Positions 1 through 8,421 of a DNA stretch of 64,000 nucleotides are shown one piece after another. A model generated the notes under the pieces. That model did not search any database. It worked only from the letters and a program-made list of their open reading frames with translations, and was not told where the DNA came from. The stretch comes from an uncultured Oscillospiraceae bacterium. GTDB taxonomy: Bacteria > Bacillota > Clostridia > Oscillospirales > Oscillospiraceae. The position numbers and the translations under genes are program-made. Each line of letters begins with the position of its first letter. The first letter of the stretch is position 1. Location of the stretch: positions 1-64,000 of the forward strand of contig CALXDC010000009.1 of the NCBI GenBank assembly GCA_944386975.1, written 5' to 3'.

Positions 1-204
1 GGCGTCACCGACTACGACGACACCGACTACGGCCCCAACAGCGATGGCGTCACCGATTACGACGACACCGACTACGGTCCCAACAGCGATGGTGTTACCG
101 ACTACAATGACACCGACTATAGCTCCAACACCGAGGGTGCCAGCGACTACGACGATCAGGACGACGACGATGACCGGGACGACGATGACGATTGGGATGA
201 CTGA
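1..204 (+). CDS. C-terminal tail of a repeat-bearing acidic protein (5' end outside window)
   Basis: Frame 1 is open from the window edge to a TGA at 202-204, giving 67 visible residues. The first 45 residues are three tandem 15-residue units: GVTDYDDTDYGPNSD twice exactly, then a diverged third. A tail made almost only of Asp with one Arg and one Trp follows. At DNA level the repeats are 45-bp direct repeats (1-45, 46-90, 91-135). The catalytic or binding part lies outside the window. The stop overlaps the start of the polyphosphate polymerase gene, so the two are probably co-translated. In Clostridia, VTC/DUF4956/CotH genes often sit beside a surface carbohydrate-binding (Cthe_2159-like) protein. 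That identity is inference from context only. Confidence 0.75.
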   Translation, partial: GVTDYDDTDYGPNSDGVTDYDDTDYGPNSDGVTDYNDTDYSSNTEGASDYDDQDDDDDRDDDDDWDD

Positions 205-883
205 GCCCCTTCGTCTGCGCCACGAGGTCAAGCACCAGATCTCTCCCCAGGAGGATCTGGTGCTTACCCACCGGCTGCAAAAGCTCTTTCCCTGGGACGG
301 TCACGCCGGGGCGGACGGCTCCTACCGGGTGACCAGCCTGTATTTCGACACGCCTTATGACACCGCCCTCCGGGAAAAGCTGGACGGGGTGGACCGACGG
401 GAGAAGTTCCGCCTGCGGTACTACGGAGCCAGCCCCGCATTTCTCAAGCTGGAAAAAAAGTACAAAGTAAACGGACTGTGCGGCAAGCGTTCGGCCCGTT
501 TGACGCTGCACGAGGTGGAGCGGCTGCTGGCCGGAGAGGACGCCTTTCTCCTGGAGCGGGGGGAGCCGCTGCTGGCTGAGCTATACCACAAGCTCCGGGG
601 AACGCTGCTGCGGCCCAGGACGGTGGTGTGCTACGACCGGGAGGCCTTCCTGTGCGCCCCCGGAAACGTCCGGGTGACGCTGGACCGAAACCTGCGTACC
701 TGCGGGGACAGCGCCGGGTTCCTCTCCCCCGCCGGGTTCCCCCTCAAACCTCTGGACGGGGTGACCGTGCTGGAGGTCAAGTACGACGCATTTCTTCCCG
801 ACCTGGTGCGCCTGGCTGTCCAGACGCCGGACCGACGGGCCGGGGCCTGCTCAAAATACGCCCTGTGCCGACGATTTGATTAA
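197..883 (+). CDS. VTC-domain polyphosphate polymerase family protein
   Basis: The 228-residue product matches the VTC/CYTH-like triphosphate tunnel family. RHEVKHQI is near residue 7, a YRVTSLYFDTPYD stretch near 43, a basic REKFRLRYYG strand, LKLEKKYKVNG, and a late EVKYD. Alternating Arg/Lys/Glu strands line the tunnel that handles nucleotide triphosphate and polyphosphate in this family. I chose ATG 197, which overlaps the preceding stop (ATGACTGA). An upstream in-frame extension to 44 would only read the Asp-repeat DNA in another frame and gives low-complexity Thr/Pro/Met. No SD is visible, so translation is probably coupled. It lies in one operon with DUF4956 and CotH genes. The enzymatic product in bacteria is not settled by sequence. 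Confidence 0.9.
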   Translation: MTEPLRLRHEVKHQISPQEDLVLTHRLQKLFPWDGHAGADGSYRVTSLYFDTPYDTALREKLDGVDRREKFRLRYYGASPAFLKLEKKYKVNGLCGKRSARLTLHEVERLLAGEDAFLLERGEPLLAELYHKLRGTLLRPRTVVCYDREAFLCAPGNVRVTLDRNLRTCGDSAGFLSPAGFPLKPLDGVTVLEVKYDAFLPDLVRLAVQTPDRRAGACSKYALCRRFD

Positions 884-912
884 ATCAAAAATAAAAAAGG
901 AGCGGCCTGCCC

Positions 913-1587
913 ATGACCACCTTTCAGGACATCTTCAAATCCAGCTTTTTGGAGCGGCTGGACGCAGTCTCCCTGCCGGACGCCGCCATTGCCCTGGCGC
1001 TGGCCCTCTGCCTGGGCCTGTTCATTTTCCTGGTCTATAAGAAGTGTTATGCCGGAGTCATGTACGCCCCCAGCTTTGGGGTGACCCTCATCGCCCTCAC
1101 CCTGATCACCACCCTGCTGATCCTGGCAGTAACCAGCAACATCGTCCTCTCCCTGGGCATGGTGGGCGCCCTGTCCATTGTCCGCTTCCGCACTGCCATC
1201 AAAGAGCCCATGGACATCGCCTTCCTGTTCTGGGCCATCGCGGCGGGCATTGTGCTGGCGGCGGGGCTCATCCCCCTGGCGGTAACAGGCAGTCTCTTTG
1301 TGGGCATCGTGCTGCTGGTGTTCTCCCGGCAGAAGAACGGGGAGTCCCCCTACATCCTGGTGGTCCACTGCACCGGCCAGGATGTGGAGGGACAGGTGCG
1401 GGCCCTGGTGGAGGCGCGGGTGCGGCGGCTGAATCTGAAGAGCAAAAGCGTCTCTCCCGGCCAAATCGAGCTGAACTATGAGGTGCGCCTGCGGGAGGCT
1501 GACACGGAGTTCGTCAATGAGCTTGGGACCATGGAGGGCGTGGGGAACGTGGTGCTGGTCTCCTACAACGGGGACTACATGGGGTGA
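913..1587 (+). CDS. DUF4956 family membrane protein
   Basis: 224 residues. Hydrophobic segments lie near 22-42, 56-73, 76-90, 102-120 and 122-137, and a soluble C-terminal domain of about 85 residues follows. The conserved family stretch GALSIVRFRTAIKEP lies at about 85-99 between membrane segments. Start ATG 913 has an AAAGGAG site about 10 bases upstream. DUF4956 proteins almost always neighbour VTC and CotH genes, as here; their function is unknown, and a role in surface or spore-coat phosphorylation or polyphosphate handling is inference. The gene ends 4 bases before the CotH start. Confidence 0.9.
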   Translation: MTTFQDIFKSSFLERLDAVSLPDAAIALALALCLGLFIFLVYKKCYAGVMYAPSFGVTLIALTLITTLLILAVTSNIVLSLGMVGALSIVRFRTAIKEPMDIAFLFWAIAAGIVLAAGLIPLAVTGSLFVGIVLLVFSRQKNGESPYILVVHCTGQDVEGQVRALVEARVRRLNLKSKSVSPGQIELNYEVRLREADTEFVNELGTMEGVGNVVLVSYNGDYMG

Positions 1588-1591
1588 TGCC

Positions 1592-3031
1592 ATGATCCGC
1601 CACCGGTACATCGACTTCATCTGCGCCGCGGCGGCCCTGCTGGCCCTGGCCCTCACCGGTCTGCTCTGCTTTGGGAAAGCCCTGGGCCTTCAGCCTGCCA
1701 GCTCCGCGCCGGGGTACGCCGATCGCCTCTTTGACAGTGGCCGCGTCCACACGGTGGATCTCCGGGTGGAGGATTGGGGGCAGTTTGTTGCGGACGCACC
1801 GGCGGAGGCGTATGTCCCCTGCACCGCGGTCATCGACGGGGAGGAATTTTACCAGGTGGGTCTGCGGGCCAAGGGAAACAACTCCCTCCGGCTGACGGAG
1901 GAGTACGGCCTGTCCCGGTACAGCCTGAAGCTGGAATTCGACCACTATGTGGACGGCGGCAATTACCACGGCCTGGACAAATTCTCCCTGGACGCCTCCT
2001 TCCAGGACAACAGCTATCTCAAGACGTATCTGGTCTACGACATGATGGCTTTTATGGAGGTGCCCGCGCCCCTGTGCAGCTATACCTGGGTGACGGTAAA
2101 CGGCCAGCCCTGGGGGCTGTTCCTGGCTGTCGAGGAGCCGGAGGAGGCCTTTGCCCGGCGGAATTTCGGGCCGGACCACGGCCAGCTCTACAAGCCGGAC
2201 TACCGCTCCCTCAACGAGGAGAACGCCGATGTGGCCCTGCGGTACATCGGCGACGACCCCGACCGCTACCCCAACCTCTTTGACAACGCCAAGTTTGACG
2301 TGGATGCGGCGGACCGGGCGCGGCTGATTGAGGCCCTGCGGGTGCTGTCCACGGGAGAAAACCTGGAGACGGCGGTGAATGTGGACCAGGTGCTGCGGTA
2401 TTTTACCGTCCAGGTGTTTGTCATGAACTGGGACAGCTATCTGGGCCACACCGGGCACAACTACTTTCTCTACGAGGAAGATGGGATCCTCTCCATCCTG
2501 CCCTGGGACTACAACCTGGCCTTCGGCACCTATGCCCTGGGGATGACCGATCCCATCCGGGACCCCAATGTGCTCCTCAACTGGCCGGTGAACACCCCCG
2601 CACGGGGGGAGGTCATGCTGGAGCGGCCCCTGTATCACAACCTGATGAAAAATGACGACTATTTTGCCCGCTACCACGCCTATTTTGATCAACTGCTTTC
2701 GGAGTATTTCGAAAGTGGCCGGTATGAGACAGTCATCCGGCAGACCCAGGCCATGATCGCCCCCTATGTGGAGGCGGACCCCACCGCCTTCTGCTCCTAT
2801 GAGGACCACCTGCTGGCGGTGGACACCCTGCTGGAGGTGTGCCGCCTGCGCGCGGAGAGCATCCGGGGACAGCTGGAGGGGCGCTATCCCAGTACCCTGT
2901 CCCAGCAGGCGGAGCATCCCGGCGCCGGAGTGGACGCCTCCCATGTGGATCTGCGGGCACTGGGTGATTTTGATGATCTGGAGGCTTCCAAGGAGCGGCA
3001 GGACAAGGCGATGGCAAACACGGGAAGGTGA
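1592..3031 (+). CDS. CotH-like protein kinase family protein
   Basis: 479 residues from ATG 1592. One N-terminal membrane anchor or signal segment lies at about 9-29, then an extracytoplasmic CotH kinase domain. Visible family features are GLRAKGNNSLR, the DNSYLKTYLVYD stretch, WGLFLAVEEPEE, and the catalytic-core-like segment NYFLYEEDG followed by ILPWDYNLAFG. CotH proteins are atypical kinases that phosphorylate spore-coat or surface proteins. The Asp/Asn/Ser/Thr-rich upstream repeat protein could be a substrate (inference). The longer open frame from 1478 overlaps DUF4956 and has no SD, so it was rejected. A 7-bp hairpin (3032-3050) immediately follows the stop but has no T-tract. Confidence 0.9.
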   Translation: MIRHRYIDFICAAAALLALALTGLLCFGKALGLQPASSAPGYADRLFDSGRVHTVDLRVEDWGQFVADAPAEAYVPCTAVIDGEEFYQVGLRAKGNNSLRLTEEYGLSRYSLKLEFDHYVDGGNYHGLDKFSLDASFQDNSYLKTYLVYDMMAFMEVPAPLCSYTWVTVNGQPWGLFLAVEEPEEAFARRNFGPDHGQLYKPDYRSLNEENADVALRYIGDDPDRYPNLFDNAKFDVDAADRARLIEALRVLSTGENLETAVNVDQVLRYFTVQVFVMNWDSYLGHTGHNYFLYEEDGILSILPWDYNLAFGTYALGMTDPIRDPNVLLNWPVNTPARGEVMLERPLYHNLMKNDDYFARYHAYFDQLLSEYFESGRYETVIRQTQAMIAPYVEADPTAFCSYEDHLLAVDTLLEVCRLRAESIRGQLEGRYPSTLSQQAEHPGAGVDASHVDLRALGDFDDLEASKERQDKAMANTGR

Positions 3032-3214
3032 CAGCTCATATTGTGAGCTGCTCCGTAAATTCTGAGCTGTCTCCGGGAACTATCATTTGCGCCGTCTCAC
3101 GCTCGGAGCAATCATGCAGGCGGCCGGAAATGGGAAAATTTCTTTCATCTGCGGTGGGCGGAAGTGCCGCCGGAAAAAGGCCGGGAATGCGTTTTACTTT
3201 GTTTTCCGATAAAA

Positions 3215-3258
3215 AATAAGCAACCATGCCGAGAAATTTCTCTGCATAGTTGCTTATT
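3215..3258 (-). terminator. Rho-independent terminator downstream of tRNA-Gly
   Basis: AATAAGCAAC pairs with GTTGCTTATT, and ATGC/GCAT and GAGAAA/TTTCTC continue the stem inward, so the whole 44 bases fold. On the minus strand the stem is followed by a T-rich run (complement of 3209-3216). It ends transcription leaving the tRNA-Gly gene. Confidence 0.6.
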
Positions 3259-3272
3259 CCCCATACGTAACA

Positions 3273-3317
3273 ACTTAAGCCCCATAGGTCCACATTGTGT
3301 ACCTATGGGGCTTAAGT
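3273..3317. repeat. Perfect 17-bp inverted repeat between tRNA-Gly and its terminator
   Basis: The 17 bases at 3273-3289 are the exact reverse complement of 3301-3317, separated by 11 bases. A direct CGGATAT repeat follows (about 3321-3334). There is no T-tract on either side. The rest of 3032-3344 has no credible ORF: the small ORFs here lack SD sites and are rich in stops in the neighbouring frames. Confidence 0.75.
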
Positions 3318-3344
3318 CTTCGGATATCGGATATCCTTTTGTTT

Positions 3345-3418
3345 TGGAGCGGGCGATGGGAGTCGAACCCACCTCTAAAGCTTGGGAAGCTTTCATTCTA
3401 CCGATGAACTACGCCCGC
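3345..3418 (-). tRNA. tRNA-Gly (anticodon CCC), CCA encoded
   Basis: Read on the minus strand, acceptor GCGGGCG (3418-3412) pairs with CGCCCGC (3355-3349). The discriminator is U at 3348, and CCA is encoded at 3347-3345. The anticodon arm AAAGC-TTCCCAA-GCTTT gives anticodon CCC (reads GGG). The T-arm has the GGTTCGA core. Length is 74 nt with CCA. Confidence 0.95.
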
Positions 3419-3432
3419 ATAGAACAGTAAGG

Positions 3433-3461
3433 ATTATAGCACACTATTTTTTGATTTGCAA
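3433..3461 (-). promoter_or_regulatory. Sigma-A promoter for tRNA-Gly
   Basis: On the minus strand TTGCAA (3461-3456), a 17-base spacer and TATAAT (3438-3433), with a TGC extended -10. The tRNA 5' end lies 15 bases downstream of the -10. Confidence 0.75.
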
Positions 3462-3537
3462 CGAGAAATTTGCCGCCGGGGCATGAAATTTTTCGCCGCC
3501 TCATACATTGGTTCCAACAAGGAAAGGAGCGATGGGG

Positions 3538-4680
3538 ATGAAACGACTTGCCGCTGCGGTGCTGGCGGTTCTTCTGCTGGCCGCGCCGCCTGTGAAGGCG
3601 GAGAATCTGGCGGTGGATGCCGCCGCCTGCATATTAATGGAGAAGGAAACCGGGCAGGTCCTCTACGCCGTGGAGGAGCACCAGCAGCTGGAGCCCGCCA
3701 GCGTCACCAAGGTGATGACCATTCTTCTGGTGATGGAGGCCATTGACCAGGGGCAGCTGTCCTATGAGGACACCGTCACCGCCAGTGCCTACGCCGCCTC
3801 CATGGGGGGCTCTCAGGTCTATCTGAAGGAAAATGAGCAGATGAGTGTGGAGGACCTGCTGAAAGCGGTGTGTGTGGCCTCCGGCAACGACGCCGCCGTG
3901 GCTCTGGCGGAACACCTCTGCGGCAGTGCCGAGGCCTTTGTGGCCCGGATGAACCAGCGGGCGGCGGAGCTGGGCATGGCGGACACCCATTTCGTCAACT
4001 GCACCGGCCTCCCCGCCGAGGGCCATGTGACCAGCGCCTACGACATTGCCCTCATGTCCCGGGAGCTGATCCTCCACCACCCCGACGTCCGCCGCTTCAC
4101 CACCATCTGGATGGACAGTCTCCGAAACGGGGCCTTTACCCTCTCCAACACCAACCGCCTTATCCGTTACTATGAGGGGGCCACCGGCCTCAAAACCGGC
4201 AGCACCGACGGCGCTCTCTACTGTCTCTCCGCCACGGCGGAGCGGGACGGCATGGAGCTCATCGCTGTGATCCTCAAGTCCCCCACCAGCGACAAGCGCT
4301 TTGAGGGGGCCAAGGCCCTCCTCAACTATGGTTTCGCCAACTACGCCCTCACCCATGTCCAGCCTGCCGAGCCCCTGCCCGCCGTGCCGGTAACCATGGG
4401 GACCGCCCCCTCCGTTTCTCTCACCTTGGGAGAGGACAACGCCCTCCTGCTGGAGAAGTCCTCCGCTGCCGGTCTCACTCAGGAGATTATCGTGGAGGAG
4501 GAGGTAAAGGCCCCGGTAGAGCTGGGACAGCAGCTGGGAGTGCTGCGGTGCACCGCCGGGGAAGAGGTGGTGGCGGAGCTGCCCCTGACGGCAGCGGAGG
4601 CGGTACCCCGGCTGACCTACGGCCAGGTGCTGCTGCGGATGCTCCGGTGCGCCTTTCTGCTGGAGGGCTTTGGGAGATAA
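3538..4680 (+). CDS. D-alanyl-D-alanine carboxypeptidase (PBP5/DacF type)
   Basis: 380 residues. The signal peptide is MKR plus a hydrophobic stretch, with likely cleavage after VKA (residue 21). The serine-peptidase motifs are all present: SVTK at 55-58 (nucleophile Ser55, general base Lys58), SGN at 115-117 and KTG at 219-221. A beta-rich C-terminal PBP5_C-like domain and a last hydrophobic patch near the end could anchor the protein. It trims the terminal D-Ala from peptidoglycan pentapeptides. ATG 3538 is preferred to ATG 3532 because the AAAGGAG site (3523-3529) is 8 bases away rather than 2. It could be a vegetative DacA or a sporulation DacF/DacB; sequence alone does not decide. Confidence 0.93.
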   Translation: MKRLAAAVLAVLLLAAPPVKAENLAVDAAACILMEKETGQVLYAVEEHQQLEPASVTKVMTILLVMEAIDQGQLSYEDTVTASAYAASMGGSQVYLKENEQMSVEDLLKAVCVASGNDAAVALAEHLCGSAEAFVARMNQRAAELGMADTHFVNCTGLPAEGHVTSAYDIALMSRELILHHPDVRRFTTIWMDSLRNGAFTLSNTNRLIRYYEGATGLKTGSTDGALYCLSATAERDGMELIAVILKSPTSDKRFEGAKALLNYGFANYALTHVQPAEPLPAVPVTMGTAPSVSLTLGEDNALLLEKSSAAGLTQEIIVEEEVKAPVELGQQLGVLRCTAGEEVVAELPLTAAEAVPRLTYGQVLLRMLRCAFLLEGFGR

Positions 4681-4703
4681 CGGGGACCTTTCCGCGCAAA
4701 GGC

Positions 4704-4732
4704 TTGACCCGCCGGGGGTTTTCCCCTATAAT
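4704..4732 (+). promoter_or_regulatory. Sigma-A promoter of the [FeFe] hydrogenase operon
   Basis: TTGACC (4704-4709), exactly 17 bases, TATAAT (4727-4732). Transcription would start near 4739, giving a 45-base leader to ATG 4783. Confidence 0.8.
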
Positions 4733-4782
4733 GCAACATGCGGAAATAGGGAAACAGAATCATGTACAAAGGAGGACCACCC

Positions 4783-6294
4783 ATGCGAGGGATCCCATCA
4801 TCTGTCACCACCATTCGCAAGAAGGTGTTTACCGAGGTCGCCCGTCTGGCTTATGACGGAGACTATGACCGTATGGAGAAGCTGCCCTATATCATCGTCC
4901 CCGGCGAGGAGGCCAAGTACCGGGAGTCCATCTTCCTGGAGCGGGCCATCGCCGGGGAGCGGGTGCGTCTGGCCATGGGCCTGCCCCTGCGGCCCGTGGA
5001 CCAGCACACCCTTCTCAGCGAAGGCATCAATGAGAGCGCCATCGCCGACAAATATTACGATCCCCCTCTCATCAACATCATCCAGTACGCCTGCCACGCC
5101 TGCCCCACCCGGCAGTACCGGGTGACGGAGTACTGCCAGGGCTGTCTGGCCCACTCCTGCCAGCAGGCCTGCCCCAAGGACGCCATCCGCTTTGTCAACG
5201 GCAAGTCCTATATTCGCCAGGACGCCTGCATCAAGTGCGGCCGCTGCGCCGAGGCCTGCCAGTACAACGCCATCATCAAGCTGGAGCGGCCCTGCGCCAA
5301 GGCCTGCGGTGTGGGGGCCATCAGCGCCGACGAGCGGGGACGGGCCAAAATCGACTACGACAAGTGCGTCTCCTGCGGCATGTGTCTCGTGAACTGCCCC
5401 TTCGGGGCCATCGTGGACAAGGGCCAGATTTTCCAGCTCATCCACTCCCTGAAACGGGGGGACCGGGTGGTGGCCATCGTTGCCCCCGCCTTCTTAGGCC
5501 AGTTCGGCCCTGAGGCCACCCCGGAGCGGCTGACCCCCGCCATGAAGCGGCTGGGCTTTGCCGATGTGGTGGAGGTGGCGGTAGGGGCCGACCTCTGCAC
5601 CATCCAGGAGGCGGAGGACTTTTTGAAGGAGGTGCCGGAGAAGCTGCCCTTCATGGCCACCTCCTGCTGCCCCTCCTGGTCGGTGATGGCCAAGCAGCTT
5701 TTCCCCGAGTTCAAGGACAATATCTCCATGGCTCTCACCCCCATGGTTCTCACCGCCCGGCTCCAGAAGAAGAAGGATCCGGGCTGCCGGGTTTGCTTTG
5801 TGGGTCCCTGCGCCGCCAAAAAGCTGGAGGCCAGCCGCCGCTCCATCCGCAGCGACGTGGACTTCGTCCTCACCTTTGAGGAGCTCCAGGGCATGTTCGA
5901 GGCCAAGGAGGTGGACTTCGCCGCCATTCCCAAGGAGGAGGAGGTCCCCTTCCGCGAATCCACCGGGGCGGGACGTGGCTTCGCCGTCACCGGCGGCGTG
6001 GCCGGGGCAGTGGTGGAGGCCATCCACCGCATGGACCCCGACCGGGAAGTGAAGGTGGTCTGCGCCGAGGGGCTGGACAACTGCAAAAAGATGCTGATGG
6101 TGGCCAAAACCGGCAAGTACAACGGCTATCTGTTGGAGGGCATGGCCTGTCCCGGCGGCTGCGTGGCCGGGGCCGGCACCGTTCAGCCCATCGCCAGGAC
6201 CGCCGCCGCCGTGAACAAGTACAAAAAGGAAGCGGACAAGCAGAACGCCATGGATTCCCAGTATGAAGTGGATCTGCCCAAGCTGGAGGAGTGA
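4783..6294 (+). CDS. Monomeric [FeFe] hydrogenase, group B-like
   Basis: 503 residues. The N-terminal part carries ferredoxin-type cysteines: CxxC at 104-107, a cluster at 118-130, CxxCxxCxxxC at 149-159, and CxxCxxxCxxxC at 195-205. The H-cluster domain has the three signatures: TSCCPSW (293-299), GPCAAKK (341-347, where group A usually has MPCxxKK) and GMACPGGCVAGAG (453-465). It reversibly makes H2 from reduced ferredoxin in the cytoplasm; group B enzymes are typical of fermenting Clostridia and their partners are poorly known. ATG 4783 follows AAAGGAGG by 8 bases; ATG 4762 lies before the SD and is unlikely. No hydE, hydF or hydG maturase gene is in the window. It is followed without gap by an NSS transporter. 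Confidence 0.93.
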   Translation: MRGIPSSVTTIRKKVFTEVARLAYDGDYDRMEKLPYIIVPGEEAKYRESIFLERAIAGERVRLAMGLPLRPVDQHTLLSEGINESAIADKYYDPPLINIIQYACHACPTRQYRVTEYCQGCLAHSCQQACPKDAIRFVNGKSYIRQDACIKCGRCAEACQYNAIIKLERPCAKACGVGAISADERGRAKIDYDKCVSCGMCLVNCPFGAIVDKGQIFQLIHSLKRGDRVVAIVAPAFLGQFGPEATPERLTPAMKRLGFADVVEVAVGADLCTIQEAEDFLKEVPEKLPFMATSCCPSWSVMAKQLFPEFKDNISMALTPMVLTARLQKKKDPGCRVCFVGPCAAKKLEASRRSIRSDVDFVLTFEELQGMFEAKEVDFAAIPKEEEVPFRESTGAGRGFAVTGGVAGAVVEAIHRMDPDREVKVVCAEGLDNCKKMLMVAKTGKYNGYLLEGMACPGGCVAGAGTVQPIARTAAAVNKYKKEADKQNAMDSQYEVDLPKLEE

Positions 6295-7686
6295 GTGAAC
6301 ACTGTGGAGAGAGAGACATTTTCCTCCCGACTGGGATTTATCCTGATCTCAGCCGGGTGCGCCATCGGCCTTGGCAACGTGTGGCGCTTCCCCTACATCA
6401 CGGGGAAATACGGCGGAGCCGCCTTTGTTCTGATTTATCTGGCCTTTCTGATTTTCATGGGCCTGCCCCTTCTGGTGATGGAGCTGGCGGTGGGCCGGGG
6501 CAGCCGTCGAAGCATTGCCCGGTGCTTCGACGTGCTGGAAAAGCCGGGCCAGAAGTGGCACTGGGTCAAGTATGTGGCCATCGCAGGCAACTATGTGCTG
6601 ATGATGTTCTACGCCGCTGTGGCGGGGTGGATGCTGCTATACTTCTGGTGGATGGCCCGGGGCGTCTTCGACGGTCTGGACGCCGAGGGGGTGGCCAACC
6701 AGTTCTACGCCCTCATGGCCCGGCCGGGGCTCATGGTCCTGGTGATGGTCATCACCGTGACAGGGTGCTTTCTCATCTGCGCCATGGGGCTGCGCAAGGG
6801 CGTGGAGAAGGTGACCAAGTGGATGATGGTGGCCCTCTTCGCCCTCATTGTGGTGCTGGCGGTCAACTCCCTGACTCTGGAGGGAGCCGGAGAGGGAATC
6901 CGGTTCTACCTGATGCCGGACTTTACCAACCTCACCTACGACGCCGAGGGCAACTTCATCCTCAGTGAAGCCATCTTCGCCGCCATGGGACAGGCCTTCT
7001 TCACGCTGGGCCTTGGCGTTGGCTCCATCGGCATCTTCGGCTCCTATATCGAGCGGGACCGCTCTCTCACCGGCGAGGCGGTGACCATCCTGGTGCTGGA
7101 CACCTTCATCGCCGTAGTGGCGGGGCTTATCATCTTCCCCGCCTGCTCCGCCTTCGGAGTGGCGGCGGACAACGGCCCGCCCCTCATCTTCATCACATTG
7201 CCCAACGTCTTCAACCACATGACCGGCGGGCGCCTGTGGGGGACGCTGTTCTTCCTCTTCATGTCCTTCGCCGCCCTCAGCACGGTGATCGCCGTGTTTG
7301 AGAACATCGTGTCCATCTGCTCGGAGCTGACCCACGCCCCCCGGAAGAAGGTGGCCCTGGTGAACATCCCGGTGATGATCCTCCTCTGCCTGCCCTGCAT
7401 TTTAGGCTTCAACCTCTGGAGCGGCTTCCAGCCCTTCGGTCCGGGCAGCACCATCCAGGACCTGGAGGACTTCATCGTCAGCAACACCATTCTCCCCATC
7501 GGCACCTGTGTATATGTGCTGTTCTGTACCCATAAGAGCGGCTGGGGCTATGAGAACTTTCTCCGGGAGGCCAATGCCGGAGAAGGCCTGAAGCTGCCCC
7601 GAGGCATCGGCTTCTACCTCAAGTGGATTCTGCCCGTCATCATCCTGGTGATTTTCCTCCAGGGCTACTGGGACAAATTCCTGTAA
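6295..7686 (+). CDS. Sodium-dependent amino-acid transporter (NSS/SNF family)
   Basis: 463 residues, about 11-12 membrane segments. The N-terminus has the family hallmark GCAIGLGNVWRFPY in TM1, followed by NGGGAF-like GKYGGAAF and the ELAVGRG loop. It imports amino acids (bacterial relatives carry Tyr, Trp, Leu or Met) with Na+. The start is GTG 6295, right after the hydrogenase stop (TGAGTG), with GGAGGAG 3 bases upstream; a second in-frame GTG at 6304 has better spacing and is an alternative. Co-transcription with the hydrogenase is likely from the zero gap, though no functional link is obvious. Confidence 0.92.
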   Translation: MNTVERETFSSRLGFILISAGCAIGLGNVWRFPYITGKYGGAAFVLIYLAFLIFMGLPLLVMELAVGRGSRRSIARCFDVLEKPGQKWHWVKYVAIAGNYVLMMFYAAVAGWMLLYFWWMARGVFDGLDAEGVANQFYALMARPGLMVLVMVITVTGCFLICAMGLRKGVEKVTKWMMVALFALIVVLAVNSLTLEGAGEGIRFYLMPDFTNLTYDAEGNFILSEAIFAAMGQAFFTLGLGVGSIGIFGSYIERDRSLTGEAVTILVLDTFIAVVAGLIIFPACSAFGVAADNGPPLIFITLPNVFNHMTGGRLWGTLFFLFMSFAALSTVIAVFENIVSICSELTHAPRKKVALVNIPVMILLCLPCILGFNLWSGFQPFGPGSTIQDLEDFIVSNTILPIGTCVYVLFCTHKSGWGYENFLREANAGEGLKLPRGIGFYLKWILPVIILVIFLQGYWDKFL

Positions 7687-7699
7687 TTCTATACATAAA

Positions 7700-7740
7700 A
7701 GAAGGTCCTCTGCTCATTTTGCAGAGGACCTTCTCTTTTC
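7700..7740. terminator. Bidirectional terminator between convergent genes
   Basis: A 14-bp stem (AGAAGGTCCTCTGC at 7700-7713 with its complement at 7721-7734), a 7-base loop, CTTTTC on the plus side and AAAA upstream for the minus side. It serves the NSS transporter (plus) and the SGNH hydrolase operon (minus). Confidence 0.85.
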
Positions 7741-7767
7741 AGGCGGAAGGGAATCCTCCCCCCTGTC

Positions 7768-8421
7768 CTATTTTCCCTCCAGCAGCAGAGGAACCCGTTC
7801 CGCCAGGGCCTTGGCCAATTTGGCGTGGTTTTCGCCGTCCAGATGGATGTAGTCCGGCGGCGCGGCAGCGGCAAACTGCCCCGCGTCCAGAAAAGCGCAG
7901 CGGTACTTCTCCGCCAAAGGGCGGTACTGCTCCGCCAGCTCTCGGGAGTACCGGAGCCCCGTCTCCCCCCGGAAGTTCTCGCACCCCGGGGCGGTGAGAA
8001 TCCCATCCCCCAGAGGCGGCGGAGCCACCAGCAGAATCTTCATGCTTTGCAGCAGAGGGTCATAGTCCCCGAGCCCCCGCACCCTTTTGAGGAAGGTGTC
8101 CATGGCCTGACCGATGTTGTAGGCCGTAAGGCCGAACCGGGCCTTCAGATCGTTGGTGCCCAGCATGAGGATCAGAAGATCCAGGGGCCGCTGAGACTCC
8201 AGGCAGGGCAGGATATACCGCCCGCCGGTCTTGTCCCCCAGAATGGGGTCCTCCGCCAGAATGGTGCGGCTATTCTGCCCCTCTTCGATAACGGTATACC
8301 CCGGTCCCAGAGCCTTCTGGAGAAGCCCCGTCCACCGGGTATCCTCGTCGAACCGGCCGCCGCTGTGGCCGTCAAAGCCCCAGGTGTTGGAGTCCCCAAA
8401 GCACAGAATCCGCCGCCTCAT
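7768..8421 (-). CDS. SGNH/GDSL-family esterase or acyltransferase
   Basis: 217 residues with block I GDSNTWG (nucleophile Ser11), TRWTGLLQ, VIEEGQNSRT (oxyanion Asn region), GTND at 88-91, and a C-terminal D190xxH193 pair. Layout and wording closely resemble the Mycobacterium smegmatis arylesterase/acyltransferase subgroup. There is no signal peptide, so it is probably cytoplasmic and acts on small esters. The start codon overlaps the deoD stop (ATGA, 8421-8418), so it is translationally coupled as the last gene of the thiI operon. A longer frame to 8637 only mirrors deoD. Substrate unknown. Confidence 0.88.
   Translation of the reverse strand: MRRRILCFGDSNTWGFDGHSGGRFDEDTRWTGLLQKALGPGYTVIEEGQNSRTILAEDPILGDKTGGRYILPCLESQRPLDLLILMLGTNDLKARFGLTAYNIGQAMDTFLKRVRGLGDYDPLLQSMKILLVAPPPLGDGILTAPGCENFRGETGLRYSRELAEQYRPLAEKYRCAFLDAGQFAAAAPPDYIHLDGENHAKLAKALAERVPLLLEGK

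Noticed and set aside
1..135. 45-bp tandem repeats as a CRISPR or regulatory array
   Set aside because: They are adjacent without spacers and stay in frame as 15-residue protein repeats.
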